Shown here: positions 19,168 to 28,866 of the stretch, piece after piece
How positions within the stretch are numbered: the stretch's first letter is position 1
Layout of the letters: every line of letters begins with the position of its first letter
Source of the DNA: Lachancea kluyveri NRRL Y-12651
Taxonomy: Eukaryota; Ascomycota; Saccharomycetes; Saccharomycetales; Saccharomycetaceae
Length of the DNA stretch: 64,000 nucleotides
Direction of reading: 5' to 3'
NCBI GenBank assembly: GCA_000149225.2
Contig: CM000691.1
Location: 1,116,001-1,180,000 of the forward strand
Notes under the pieces: model-generated
Databases searched by the model: none
What the model saw: the letters and a program-made list of their open reading frames with translations, nothing else
What the model was told of the DNA's origin: nothing
Position numbers and translations under genes: made by a program

Positions 19168-19767
19168 TTACGATGGGATTTTACCATTGAGGAACCATCC
19201 TTTCATTTCCCTAGTGTTTTTGGTTATATCCCTTGTAGTGTTCGCTAGCCCAGACTGTGTATTAGATTGTGCAATTAGATCGTTGACCAATTTAGTTTGG
19301 AATGAAAATGAGTCCAAGTGATCTGATCTGTCATTCAGTTCATTGAATTCGACCAAACCTTGTTTTGCGCTCTTAAGCTTTTCGTTCACACAGCTCCATC
19401 CAGTAGTTTTTTTACTTGCATCGCTCCCAAGGGGTTCCTCTGTCTGTGTGCACCGCTCTACATAGCACACTGAGGTTCCTTGAATTTTGTGTTCGTTGAA
19501 GCCAATGGCCGAGATGGGTGTTGCTTTTATTTTCTTTGTCAACAAGGAAACAAATCTCCTCAAGTGCAACAAGCACTCTGAGGATAGCTGTATTCTTTGA
19601 TCAAAGTGTCGTTCTAAAGTGGGCTGGATCACTAGCTTCAGAGCCAGATATAAGAGACTCACCGTAACGCCCGCGTTATAAAACAGTTTTTCTATTTGGT
19701 GTAATACTCGAGGCTTTTGCTTATATGGCAAAATTTTAGACTCATCTGGCCAATGGATGATTTCCAT
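19168..19767 (-). CDS. PEX17: Peroxisomal docking complex component Pex17
   Basis: 199 residues when begun at the first true ATG (19767), exactly the S. cerevisiae length. A longer open frame upstream starts with TTG and was not used. Pex17 is a peripheral peroxisomal membrane protein of the Pex13-Pex14 docking complex for matrix protein import. A hydrophobic segment (VTVSLLYLALKLVIQP, about 33-48) is followed by a helical, partly coiled region. Sequence conservation is weak, so the call relies on size, layout and position between RRG9 and IES2. Confidence 0.85.
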   Translation of the reverse strand: MEIIHWPDESKILPYKQKPRVLHQIEKLFYNAGVTVSLLYLALKLVIQPTLERHFDQRIQLSSECLLHLRRFVSLLTKKIKATPISAIGFNEHKIQGTSVCYVERCTQTEEPLGSDASKKTTGWSCVNEKLKSAKQGLVEFNELNDRSDHLDSFSFQTKLVNDLIAQSNTQSGLANTTRDITKNTREMKGWFLNGKIPS

Positions 19768-20339
19768 GCTTACCAAAAGTCTTGATGAGAATAGAGCAAA
19801 TGTTTCCAATAAATGTGAACTTTAAAAATCATAAACAAAATCTAATGGCCAATAGTAAATATCACAATATACGAAATGTTATGATAACACTCTAAGGTAT
19901 GTTCAAGTGGGTGCTATAATTGAATTAAAGTACATACCGTCCTACCTCATGCAAACAATAGTCTTAAACCTAAGACTATGATGCTCTTTGGTGGATTATC
20001 TCCTTTTACTTTTTTTGTTTTGCGCGAACAACAGCACGAGAACGTGAACCAAGTGGGGCATATAATAGGTCCGGGACAACAAAACTGTTAAAATTACTAG
20101 ATTACTTTTTATTTTTCACCATGAAGGACATAGTAAATATTGGAAAATGAAGTGCCAATGCCGAAACACACCTTTAGCCCAACACACTTCGACTATGCTT
20201 CGTTCACTCTGAAATCTAACCTGGGGGTACTCGACCTAAGATTATCCATCTCAACTAGTCAATAGAAAGGGCCATGGCAAACAAGGTTATAATATTTCGG
20301 TGCACTTATGCAGAGCGCTGAAAATTGAAATGCTTTATG
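19768..20339. other. Intergenic region PEX17-MFG1, with a perfect hairpin
   Basis: 572 bases with no ORF of note. It includes a perfect 9-bp inverted repeat with a 4-base loop at 19958-19979 and a pyrimidine/T-rich stretch at 20000-20020. It serves as PEX17 upstream and MFG1 downstream region. Confidence 0.4.
19958..19979. repeat. Perfect 9-bp hairpin, loop AACC
   Basis: ATAGTCTTA, AACC, TAAGACTAT. It lies about 190 bases upstream of the PEX17 ATG and about 360 bases from the MFG1 stop. Role unknown. Confidence 0.8.
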
Positions 20340-21956
20340 CTAGAACTTTATTTTTTTAAAACTCGCACTTGCATCAGTATCCAGTATATCGGAAGGTGTT
20401 GGAGTATTTTTTTCAGCGCTACTAAAAGGTGACAAGTCACTTTGCCTTCTTCTTTTAGCAAGAGGCCTCTTCTCTGATGTGGAAGGGGGTCTAGTCGGTG
20501 CGTCTGAAGTTGGTGCGGCGCTTGGAATGTTTGACGGTGTAGGTGCCGTGGAAGTTTTTATTGGTGGAGCTGCTGTACTATCTCTTCTCTCACTATTAGA
20601 GGCAACGAACGCCTCTAAGGTCTCTAAAGGGCTTTTTATCCCATTAACTTTTTGGTAAACTTTTAAATTTTTTAAGTAAGACATTACGTCGTTTACTTGC
20701 AACACTCTCATAAAACCTTCGTGGACACCAAAGCTAGAAATGCTTTGAAAAACTTTGAACTGGGATCGCAATTTAGTGATGGTTGAAAAATTGGCGGGGA
20801 CTGTTCCATCTCTAGGTAAATTTGAGGTTCCTGAGGGGTTTTGCTTTGAATCATCTAAGCTATTTGGTGGTTTCAAACTATTGAAAACCTCGTGGCATAC
20901 TCTCTCATCACCGATTAGCCTCTCTAGCGAATTCCATTCGATACCTGGCACAAAACTGTGTATACAGACATCTATCCATTCTACTTTCAACATCGAGTCG
21001 AATATTCCTTTTATTTGTGAGAAATTTGTCATATAACTCCCATCTGAATAATGTGACGTGATTGTACAGCGAGGACATTCGAAAAAGATGGTTCCGTTAC
21101 TCAAAACCTGAGCACGCAATTGTTGTGGCACGAATTCTAACCTAAAAACCCCAACAGCAGCCAGAGAATGAAGTATTGTTGGTATAATGGGCATCGTAAA
21201 CTCAAACTGTCTCGTTTCATCACCGTTCTTTCTCGAATAGCGCGAGACACCATAAGGTGCAAAAAAATCTGTTACAAACCTGTGCCAGTAACCATAGCTA
21301 TCGATACTACCGGTTGAAACGTTTAATAAATTTATTATTTCGTGCAGCCTGAGTATAGCCATATTTGAGAGATATTTGCGTATTGGGTATGACGCTACTG
21401 TGTTCGGGACGAATCTTCTTTGTGGGCCAGTAGTAGAAGAATTTGGAGCCACACCTGGTGGAACTGGCGCACCAACTGCAGCAGGTCCTAGGACGGATGC
21501 GGGTAGAGGGATTGCTCCAGTAGGCGTGGGAATTGGTGTAGCGAACGGAGAATTAACCGTGGAAAGTTGTTCTGATGCACTGATTTGAGAAAGGGCGCCT
21601 GGATGACCTGCATGGTGGGAAGGTACTGGAACAGGCGGGGGAGGACCAGCTACAGGTGGAATATTACCGAGATTTGGTCCTACCTCGGCATTCATAGGGT
21701 GTCTTTGAAATTGCATGTTAGTAGCATTGTTATAAGGTCCCGGAATTTGTGCCGTAAACATGTGAGGATGCTGTCCTGGTATAAAAGTAGGAACCTGCTT
21801 TCCTAGAGGAACTTGTTGAGAGTATATTTGCGGTTGTTGAGTTTGCTGCATATTTATGGGTGATGTGCCAGATGCCTGAGGAAAAGTCCTTGGCATTTGT
21901 TTTTGTTTATTTGTCAAATGCGTCGAAGACGGCATACCGCTTTTTCTCTCAGACAT
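20340..21956 (-). CDS. MFG1: Filamentous-growth regulator Mfg1 (LIM-binding domain)
   Basis: 538 residues (S. cerevisiae Mfg1/YDL233W is 458). Mfg1 acts in a transcription complex with Flo8 and Mss11 controlling FLO11 and filamentous or invasive growth. The N-terminal 170 residues are Pro/Gln/Met-rich and disordered. The LIM-bind domain spans about 185-345, including ILRLHEIINLLNVSTG and FFECPRCTITSHYSDG. A Ser/Thr/Pro-rich region follows, with a KRRRQ-type nuclear-localisation cluster (about 495-505). In S. cerevisiae it neighbours OST4 and GYP7. Here it is between PEX17 and IES2, both from the sister segment. Confidence 0.88.
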   Translation of the reverse strand: MSERKSGMPSSTHLTNKQKQMPRTFPQASGTSPINMQQTQQPQIYSQQVPLGKQVPTFIPGQHPHMFTAQIPGPYNNATNMQFQRHPMNAEVGPNLGNIPPVAGPPPPVPVPSHHAGHPGALSQISASEQLSTVNSPFATPIPTPTGAIPLPASVLGPAAVGAPVPPGVAPNSSTTGPQRRFVPNTVASYPIRKYLSNMAILRLHEIINLLNVSTGSIDSYGYWHRFVTDFFAPYGVSRYSRKNGDETRQFEFTMPIIPTILHSLAAVGVFRLEFVPQQLRAQVLSNGTIFFECPRCTITSHYSDGSYMTNFSQIKGIFDSMLKVEWIDVCIHSFVPGIEWNSLERLIGDERVCHEVFNSLKPPNSLDDSKQNPSGTSNLPRDGTVPANFSTITKLRSQFKVFQSISSFGVHEGFMRVLQVNDVMSYLKNLKVYQKVNGIKSPLETLEAFVASNSERRDSTAAPPIKTSTAPTPSNIPSAAPTSDAPTRPPSTSEKRPLAKRRRQSDLSPFSSAEKNTPTPSDILDTDASASFKKIKF

Positions 21957-22186
21957 AATCGAGGTGCTTTCTCAGTATACACGAAACACTCGAAACCCAG
22001 TACTAATTCACAGGAGTGATGTCTTTGTCAGTAGTTGTTTGAACGTGTTTTGAATGAACTAAAATGCTCAATGAACAAAAAAGCCTGTTTGATAATCAAG
22101 GTTTCCGTTCCGAGTGATGACAATGATAAAGAATCTATCTCCCATTAGCAGCGAGTTGCTCGTTTATATACAATAATTAAGTGGCT

Positions 22187-23032
22187 CTAATATGTACAGT
22201 AGAAGTCCTCTGTGGTAGTACGTAGTGTGCGTACCAAACCTGTGGAGTTGTAAGGCCTACGAGGTTTAATGAAGCTGTTTTCATCCTGTAAGTCCCCTTT
22301 GTCGTTGCCGTTGTTGCTGCCGTTGCCGTTGCCATTATCGGACTTTACATTGCTCCTGGATTTACCAGCACGTCTCTTTAGTAGCTTGTTAATCGTGTCT
22401 TGCTTTTCTTCCTCTAGTTTCTTCTCCGAAAGGTTCTTACGCTTACGAGCAGTTTCAGCCCTACGCAGCTGGATCTCTTCCTCAGTGAGCTTTTCTTTCT
22501 TTCTTGAAGCCTGGTCATCCATCAGTTCCATAATCATTTTGCTACGACTGGTGGTTTTGATTTCGTTGGCCTCAGTTTCGTCTTCTTCGTCCTCTTCTTC
22601 AATTTCCACCGTAGCTTTTCTCTTACGCTGAGGTGCACTTGATGAAGCGATCTCGTCCTCTTTATCACTAGCTTCCTGTGGGGTAGAGAGTAGACCTTTT
22701 GCTTTGTTAGCTTGTGTTCTTCTAGTGGTTGCCCTTGGATTGTACGTCTCGGTTGCGGCGAATTCTCCATCATCGTCAATGTATTCATCCGCCTCATCTA
22801 CAACTTTAGCCATTATCCTACCAGACCTAGCAGAAGGCTTTGGCAATACTGACTCTTCTTCTTCCTCTTCTTCATATTCGGGTACGTATTGGTAGTCATC
22901 ATCCTCTTCTTGCACAGGTATCTCATCGTTTTCTTCATCTTCGACTAGTTCTTGAGACTCCTCATAAAATTCCTCTTCGTCTGCATCCATAACAGATGCG
23001 ACGTCTGAAAGGTCGCTTTCAAAGGCTGCCAT
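22187..23032 (-). CDS. IES2: INO80 chromatin-remodelling subunit Ies2
   Basis: 281 residues (S. cerevisiae Ies2 is 320). Ies2 activates the INO80 ATPase. The N-terminal half is strongly acidic (runs of Glu/Asp at 15-60 and around 145-155). A basic helical PAPA-1-like block (about 180-230) contains TARKRKNLSEKKLEEEKQD and LLKRRAGKSRS. The C-terminus RRPYNSTGLVRTL...FYCTY matches the conserved end of Ies2, where the domain grips the remodeller. It is divergent from GYP7 with 160 bases between start codons. Confidence 0.9.
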   Translation of the reverse strand: MAAFESDLSDVASVMDADEEEFYEESQELVEDEENDEIPVQEEDDDYQYVPEYEEEEEEESVLPKPSARSGRIMAKVVDEADEYIDDDGEFAATETYNPRATTRRTQANKAKGLLSTPQEASDKEDEIASSSAPQRKRKATVEIEEEDEEDETEANEIKTTSRSKMIMELMDDQASRKKEKLTEEEIQLRRAETARKRKNLSEKKLEEEKQDTINKLLKRRAGKSRSNVKSDNGNGNGSNNGNDKGDLQDENSFIKPRRPYNSTGLVRTLRTTTEDFYCTY

Positions 23033-23192
23033 GTCTGTGCCACTTGTGTGTTTATCGTCGTTTACCAGATGGGCTTAGCTGATGAAGGCTTTTTACAGGG
23101 AGAAATACATATTTCCACATTTAAGGCGAGTGTTAAAAAGTGGGCTCTTCACGGAGTCGTAACAATCGCAAAAAAGTCTGCAACCATAAAGA

Positions 23193-25451
23193 ATGTCTAC
23201 CAATTTACTGTTTTGCAAGTCTAAGGTGTATGTACACCCTACCAAAAACTCTCAAGAAAATATTCCAGGATACTTGCTTATCACTAAAGATGCTCAGCAA
23301 CCCCCTCAAAGTGCTATAGTAACATGGATCCCAGAGCGTGAATTAGATAAGTTACAGTTGAATCAGCTAAACAGAGCCGAGTCGGCGCTCACAAGTAACA
23401 GCTCTGGTAAGAACTTAAAGCTGGATAAGAATCTTGTACTACAAGCAATGTATATCACATGGGCTTTTTCAATTGAATTGGCATCGATATACTCAATTCA
23501 ATTCCGTTTACCAAGCCCCAGTGGCTGGTGGTTTGGATCAATTATTATCAATTCTAAGAGCCCTCAAGAGCAAGAGTCTATTCCCGTTCTTTTCTTTCAT
23601 GACAACGTATGCTCCTCTACTCAGGAAAGACAAAAGCAACTGTCTAAATCTTTTGATCCGTTTACCAATAGCAACGAGATATACTGGGGAGGAGATGACT
23701 TTAAAGATGCTATTGAGAAGATATGTGATTTACAAAAGACAGCTGTTGACCCTCAAGTCTGGTTGGTGAATCCAACTTTAGATGATTTGAGAAACTTTTC
23801 GACCAGTGCGAACAAAGCTAAGAAGGATGATAAGTTTGTTGAAAGTGGGCCGGGATTTTGGGAAAGTTTCGAGCGTACCCGTTGGAATCTTATGTCTAAG
23901 ATCGCAGATGCTACCACAAAGACAACTTCCACCTTAGCAAATGTTTTGAAACAGCACCCCATAGCAAAATTGGCAGATAAACATAGCAACAACCCTTATG
24001 TTAAAAAGATGCTGACCGATCCAAAGGTACAAGAAATTCAAAATGATTTTGATTCTGCAAAGATATACTTAGCAAAATGGGCTTTGGGTGTTAAGGAGCA
24101 AGCTGAGAGATACCAGACCTCCTATGGATTGGATGACAATTACAGGAAGTGGTTATCACATGAGCTAGGCGTAGACTCTACTGGGGATGTTGATATTACA
24201 GAAGAAGAAATGAATATTGCTCTACAGAGATGTCATCCTTTAACTAAACAAAAATGGGACTCCCTATTCGACTCTCAAGGCAGATTGTCGATAACTGTTC
24301 ATGAAGTGAAAGATTACATTTTCCACGGTGGTGTCAAAGATATAGATCTTAGGAAAGAAGTTTGGTTATTCTTATTAGAAGTGTATCCTTGGGACTCTTC
24401 CAGAGACGAGCGTGAACAGCTAGATTCAACATTGAAAGAAATTTATGAGACCTCTTACAGAAGCAAATGGATAAATAGACAGCCTCATGATGAAGAATCT
24501 GAAGAATCGTACTGGCAGGATCAAGTTTTCCGTATTGAAAAAGACGTAAAACGAAACGACAGACACATGGACTTATACAAATACAACACGGAAGACGGTG
24601 CCCCACCCCAAAATGTAACAGAGTCATCTAACGAAAATGAAGATGACCCGGAGGAAGAGGATGAGGGTTGGCACATAAAAAACCCGCATTTGAATAGTTT
24701 GCGCAGTATTCTAATCAGTTATAACATTTATAACGATGATTTGGGATATGTCCAGGGTATGACTGATTTATTGTCACCAATTTATTACGTTTTGAAAGAT
24801 GAAGCTTTGTCCTTTTGGTGTTTTGTTCATTTCATGGATAGAATGGAACGTAACTTTCTGAGAGACCAATCAGGAATTCGCGACCAAATGCTAACGCTAA
24901 CTGAACTTTGCCAACTAATGTTACCAAAGCTAAGCCAGCACTTAGGCAAATGCGATTCATCTAACCTATTCTTTTGCTTTCGCATGCTATTGGTGTGGTT
25001 CAAACGCGAATTTGAATTCGATGAAGTTTGTTCCATATGGGAGATTTTTTTGACTGACTTCTATTCGTCCCAATTTCAACTTTTCTTTATGCTAGCTATT
25101 TTGCAGAAAAATAGCAGTCCGGTCATCAATCACTTAACTCAATTTGACCAAGTTCTAAAGTATTTCAATGATCTGAAAGCTTCAATGGATTGGAATGATT
25201 TGATGGTTAGAAGTGAGCTACTGTTTATAAAATTCAGAAAGCTCATCGAACTAATTGAAAGAAAGACAGAGTTAAACAACAATGTAACTAATGACGGTGC
25301 TGTAGTTACAGGGTCACAAACTCAGAGTGCTGGTGCTGGTGGATTACTTGGAAGTACCGAACCTGTGCTCAGCAGTTACATGAAACAATTATTATCGAAA
25401 AAGGTTGTTATTCAGCGGGAAGGCCCACGTAGTAGCAATTCGATTAAATAA
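23193..25451 (+). CDS. GYP7: Rab GTPase-activating protein Gyp7 (TBC domain)
   Basis: 752 residues (S. cerevisiae Gyp7 is 746). It accelerates GTP hydrolysis by Ypt7 and controls endosome-vacuole traffic and vacuole fusion. An N-terminal domain (about 1-180) is followed by the TBC catalytic domain (about 375-690). The arginine finger lies in KDIDLRKEVWLFLLEVYPW (about residue 383) and the glutamine finger in YVQGMTDLLSP (about 519). An acidic insert (about 470-495) sits within the TBC domain. It is an IV-segment gene (YDL234C) flanked by IES2 and RAP1 of the XIV segment. Confidence 0.96.
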   Translation: MSTNLLFCKSKVYVHPTKNSQENIPGYLLITKDAQQPPQSAIVTWIPERELDKLQLNQLNRAESALTSNSSGKNLKLDKNLVLQAMYITWAFSIELASIYSIQFRLPSPSGWWFGSIIINSKSPQEQESIPVLFFHDNVCSSTQERQKQLSKSFDPFTNSNEIYWGGDDFKDAIEKICDLQKTAVDPQVWLVNPTLDDLRNFSTSANKAKKDDKFVESGPGFWESFERTRWNLMSKIADATTKTTSTLANVLKQHPIAKLADKHSNNPYVKKMLTDPKVQEIQNDFDSAKIYLAKWALGVKEQAERYQTSYGLDDNYRKWLSHELGVDSTGDVDITEEEMNIALQRCHPLTKQKWDSLFDSQGRLSITVHEVKDYIFHGGVKDIDLRKEVWLFLLEVYPWDSSRDEREQLDSTLKEIYETSYRSKWINRQPHDEESEESYWQDQVFRIEKDVKRNDRHMDLYKYNTEDGAPPQNVTESSNENEDDPEEEDEGWHIKNPHLNSLRSILISYNIYNDDLGYVQGMTDLLSPIYYVLKDEALSFWCFVHFMDRMERNFLRDQSGIRDQMLTLTELCQLMLPKLSQHLGKCDSSNLFFCFRMLLVWFKREFEFDEVCSIWEIFLTDFYSSQFQLFFMLAILQKNSSPVINHLTQFDQVLKYFNDLKASMDWNDLMVRSELLFIKFRKLIELIERKTELNNNVTNDGAVVTGSQTQSAGAGGLLGSTEPVLSSYMKQLLSKKVVIQREGPRSSNSIK

Positions 25452-25664
25452 CTTAGGTAAGCTTAGGCTAGAATAATACAAACGTGTTCTCTTATGGCTA
25501 AACAGAAAATACAAAGAAAAACCTACATAATAATGTAAAGTTGGGGCAAACGTGTCGAAGTAAACGTTAAAAGATTGAAAGGGGATAGATTAGTGTACAG
25601 TCAATAATGACAAAGAAAATGATAGCGAAAGAAAGAAGAAGGCAGAAAACAAAAAAAAAGCACC

Positions 25665-27575
25665 CTATACCAAGTCACTGGCGATGAACCTTCTTCTCAT
25701 CTCAATTCTACCCACTCCATGTTTTCTTGTTAATGACTTAATGTCCTCTTCGTTATTTGATCTCAGTAGCTCATCATCTTCTCTTGTCCAAATGCCAGGA
25801 ACATTCATTGGTGGGTTCGCACTATAACGGAACATACACAAGAAGTAACGGGGGAAAACCATCAAATCTCCAGACAATGCTGTTAAGATACTGGTACTGA
25901 AGGTCTTGCGGACACCTGCTTCATCGCATAGGTCTTGCACCAATTTTTCCGCCTGAGAGGGTTCATAGTCCCTAGAGATCACTTCGTTAACCTTGTCCAA
26001 GAAAGATCTAGTGCTATTCATGTGGAAAAAGTGAGGCATGAACAATTCAGTACTTGCCACTTGTGGAGGAAATGGAATATCGTCGGGGTCGATGTTATCA
26101 AACTGGGATTCCTCATTGGTAAAATCATTACGAATAGATTCTGCAATTTCCTGGGGATATTCAAATGCCATACCATTACTGGACTCAATTCTGGATAAAT
26201 CGCGCCTCAAGCCGGACAAAAAGTTCAAAGTTTCTTCATCCAACAATTCTCCCTCAGGAATAGAAAACTGAGCAGCGGCTGCAGCCTCTTGGGCAGAAGG
26301 ACCAGGTTGTGTAGATGTTACAACCCTTGCTTTCTTAGTGTTGGCACTGTAGTTACCTGGCGTTGGAACACCAGGTCTCTTTGGTCTGTTGGTCAAATTT
26401 TTCATGGGTTGTGGTTCCCTACCCATGGCCTTTTCTTGTTGATAGTAGTCGATGTAACTATCGATACCATAGGTTAGCAAAAATTTTCTAAACCTATCTC
26501 TCCACGCGTTTTCGGTATGAGTTGGGTTTTCCTGCGCAAACGTCTTAAAAAACTCTCTAGCAATTGGACCCCGACGATCACCAACTTTGAAATTCTGGAA
26601 CAAAGGTTCCTGTCCTGGAACCAAATTTGGGTCCATTGTCATGTTTCGCCTAGCAACTGTGTTAGGGCCGTCATCTTCAGCAATCAAAGATTTTCTAGTG
26701 TCTGGGTCCATTTGAAAAATGTCACGATAAAATTGCTTCTTTAACTCTAAAGCCAAAGTGTAATCCTCGTCAGCTGTGAATTTCCTCTTCAAAGACTGTG
26801 GAAGGACTGTAGTTTTTATGAGATCACCATTATCATCGCGCACTAATTTACCGTTGCTGTCGACTTGATAGACGTAGCTTAATTTCTTCGCCAAATAAAC
26901 GCGATAACGATGTCTGATAGAGTTACCTGTGTGATTTGGAATATAATGAGAGATCTCATCAAACAAAGTGTGTGTAGTACGTCTGGTAGGGTTCTTACGT
27001 ACAACATCCAGAATAAACTCATCTTCTTCCTCAGTAAAAGAGGCCTTGTTGTGTTGAGGCATGTTGGTTCTTGCCAACATGGCCCTAGTAACGTCATAAG
27101 CAGATGGAAGATGACCATTAGCACCGGAATCAGACGATACCTGTTCTTCGTCATCAACTTTCTTGCCGTCCACATCTCCAGTTTTTTCCTTGTCCTCGTG
27201 TTGCAATTGAGTGTCGATGACAGCGCGGAAATCATCAAAAGGAACCATGTAGTTTTGCAACTTCATCAACACGTTATTTTCACAGCATGTTTTGATATAT
27301 TTCGGTGTAACAGTAGGTAAATTAGTAGTATTAAAAGGGCTCACCACTAAACTTTTAGTGCCGTCTGCAGTAGGCAACTCGCTAAGAACCTCACCGCCGT
27401 TTTTTTGGATTAGCTCAGTCAATTCTTGTTTGTTTTCATCTTGAGCGATGTAAAATTTTAAATGATGGAAAATACCGTCCCCCTTCTTTAAATCGTGCTT
27501 CTCCCCAGTAACAGGATGGTCCAGAGCATCTACAAATTCGTTTGGAGCGGTGTCAAAGTCGTCCTGAGACATCAT
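25665..27575 (-). CDS. RAP1: Telomere- and promoter-binding protein Rap1
   Basis: 636 residues (S. cerevisiae Rap1 is 827; the shortening is mainly N-terminal and in the linker and activation regions). Rap1 binds telomere repeats, silencers and promoters of ribosomal protein and glycolytic genes. An N-terminal BRCT domain (about 32-115) is followed by two Myb-like DNA-binding units: ASFTEEEDEFILDVVRKNP (from about 178) and KRKFTADEDYTLALELKK (from about 265), the second extended to about residue 400. The C-terminal RCT domain (about 535-636), which recruits Rif and Sir proteins in S. cerevisiae, is present. Two ATGs are adjacent at the start. A Rap1-type site sits 45 bases upstream. Confidence 0.97.
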   Translation of the reverse strand: MMSQDDFDTAPNEFVDALDHPVTGEKHDLKKGDGIFHHLKFYIAQDENKQELTELIQKNGGEVLSELPTADGTKSLVVSPFNTTNLPTVTPKYIKTCCENNVLMKLQNYMVPFDDFRAVIDTQLQHEDKEKTGDVDGKKVDDEEQVSSDSGANGHLPSAYDVTRAMLARTNMPQHNKASFTEEEDEFILDVVRKNPTRRTTHTLFDEISHYIPNHTGNSIRHRYRVYLAKKLSYVYQVDSNGKLVRDDNGDLIKTTVLPQSLKRKFTADEDYTLALELKKQFYRDIFQMDPDTRKSLIAEDDGPNTVARRNMTMDPNLVPGQEPLFQNFKVGDRRGPIAREFFKTFAQENPTHTENAWRDRFRKFLLTYGIDSYIDYYQQEKAMGREPQPMKNLTNRPKRPGVPTPGNYSANTKKARVVTSTQPGPSAQEAAAAAQFSIPEGELLDEETLNFLSGLRRDLSRIESSNGMAFEYPQEIAESIRNDFTNEESQFDNIDPDDIPFPPQVASTELFMPHFFHMNSTRSFLDKVNEVISRDYEPSQAEKLVQDLCDEAGVRKTFSTSILTALSGDLMVFPRYFLCMFRYSANPPMNVPGIWTREDDELLRSNNEEDIKSLTRKHGVGRIEMRRRFIASDLV

Positions 27576-27933
27576 AGATTGGTTTCACTATACGTGTTTG
27601 TTTATAGATGGCACAAGGAGTGTATGGGTGGCAAAAACGACACGAAGAAGAACAACTTGTTTTGCTTCTGGTGTTTTTTTGGGGGTATTCTTGCCAGACA
27701 AAGTTTCAACAAGTGCGGGTAACCGGTACTCCGAGCAAGAGATAAGAATAGCGTACTGTGATATATCTATAAGAATGGTATGTAGAATGGGGTAAAATAA
27801 GTAGTAAAAGGACCCGACAAGCCCCGGAGACTTGACCAGAATGGGGGCTGCTCGCAGAAGAGCATCATGGAATAGAGGTGGAGGCATGTTGGGAACACAG
27901 GGAATAAATCTGAAAACAACTCAAGTCTTGGGT
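27576..27933. other. Intergenic region RAP1 upstream / PPN2 downstream
   Basis: 358 bases. It contains the Rap1-like site described separately and T-tracts near 27670. I see no other gene. Confidence 0.4.
27620..27632 (-). promoter_or_regulatory. Rap1-type site upstream of RAP1 (possible autoregulation)
   Basis: On the RAP1 strand the bases are GCCACCCATACAC, matching the core of the Rap1 consensus ACACCCRYACAYM except at the first base. It lies 45-57 bases upstream of the RAP1 ATG, where binding could hinder transcription start. Autoregulation is inference. Confidence 0.5.
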
Positions 27934-28866
27934 TTATATATGCTTTCTACAGTCCACCTGGTGCAGCTTTGTATTATAAGCTCCATTGTGATAGGTGTAC
28001 TCTAGAGCGGATAACTGTCCGCCCGCAACACAAGCTGAATCGAGACCCTTTGTGTGTTTACGGATGTTCAGACCAGTCTTAGCATCGTGTCCATATAGCA
28101 CGGTGCTTCCAGCTTGAGTCTTCCATAACCTGTACCATGGAATGCTCTTTTTGAACCTAGTTTTGGAAGTCTTGGTATGATCTTTTGAATCGACAAATTT
28201 CATCGTAGTAATGTCCTTTAAATGCGGTGTTTCTAAATCCCCGGGTATGAGTCCAGCGTGGACACCAATTAGAGTTTGATCATGGAGTGGAACTTTCAAT
28301 ACGGCACAGCAGTGCTCTGCAATACCCGAAAGCTTATCCCATCCTATCTCTTTAGCCAGTTCTCTGTGGTTACTGTTAATCTTGTTGTAGTGAGGTATAT
28401 AGTCTTCGGTAACAAACTCAATCGGATTCCATCTACTTGAAATTAACTGCTTTTTTCCCTCCTTGCGCATGTGATTGAACTTTCTTATTCCCTTTGGATT
28501 CAGCAAAGCAAACAGCACAGATAGTTCGTGGTTGCCCAATACACATTGAGTCCGATTTTTGTGTTCAAGGATGTAATCAACCATTTGAACCGAATCGGGA
28601 CCCTTAGAAACGAAGTCGCCTAACAAAACTAAAGTCGTAGAGTTTTCTATTTCCAGCTTATCTACTAGCTCCAGAAATTCATCGTACATTCCATGTACGT
28701 CACCGATGAAAACCAACCTGTGATCTTCATCTTCAGTGATATTTAAGCTTGATACTGTGGATATTAGAGGCAAACTGCGCTCCGGTAAAGTCAGGATGAG
28801 GTAGGTGTATCCGGCAAACAGAAATGAAAATATTGATATAGTCGCGATGACTAAAAAGGGTTTCAT
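27934..28866 (-). CDS. PPN2: Vacuolar endopolyphosphatase Ppn2 (metallophosphoesterase)
   Basis: 310 residues from the first real ATG (28866); the codon before it in frame is TTG. S. cerevisiae Ppn2 (YNL217W) is 326. It cleaves inorganic polyphosphate in the vacuole. An N-terminal membrane anchor (about 3-25) precedes a phosphoprotein-phosphatase-type fold with GDVHG (55-59), LLGDFVSKGPDS (81-92) and GNHE (111-114), the metal-binding motifs. Further conserved histidines lie in GVHAGLIPGD and YGHDAKTG. The order RAP1-PPN2 is as in S. cerevisiae. Confidence 0.95.
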   Translation of the reverse strand: MKPFLVIATISIFSFLFAGYTYLILTLPERSLPLISTVSSLNITEDEDHRLVFIGDVHGMYDEFLELVDKLEIENSTTLVLLGDFVSKGPDSVQMVDYILEHKNRTQCVLGNHELSVLFALLNPKGIRKFNHMRKEGKKQLISSRWNPIEFVTEDYIPHYNKINSNHRELAKEIGWDKLSGIAEHCCAVLKVPLHDQTLIGVHAGLIPGDLETPHLKDITTMKFVDSKDHTKTSKTRFKKSIPWYRLWKTQAGSTVLYGHDAKTGLNIRKHTKGLDSACVAGGQLSALEYTYHNGAYNTKLHQVDCRKHI

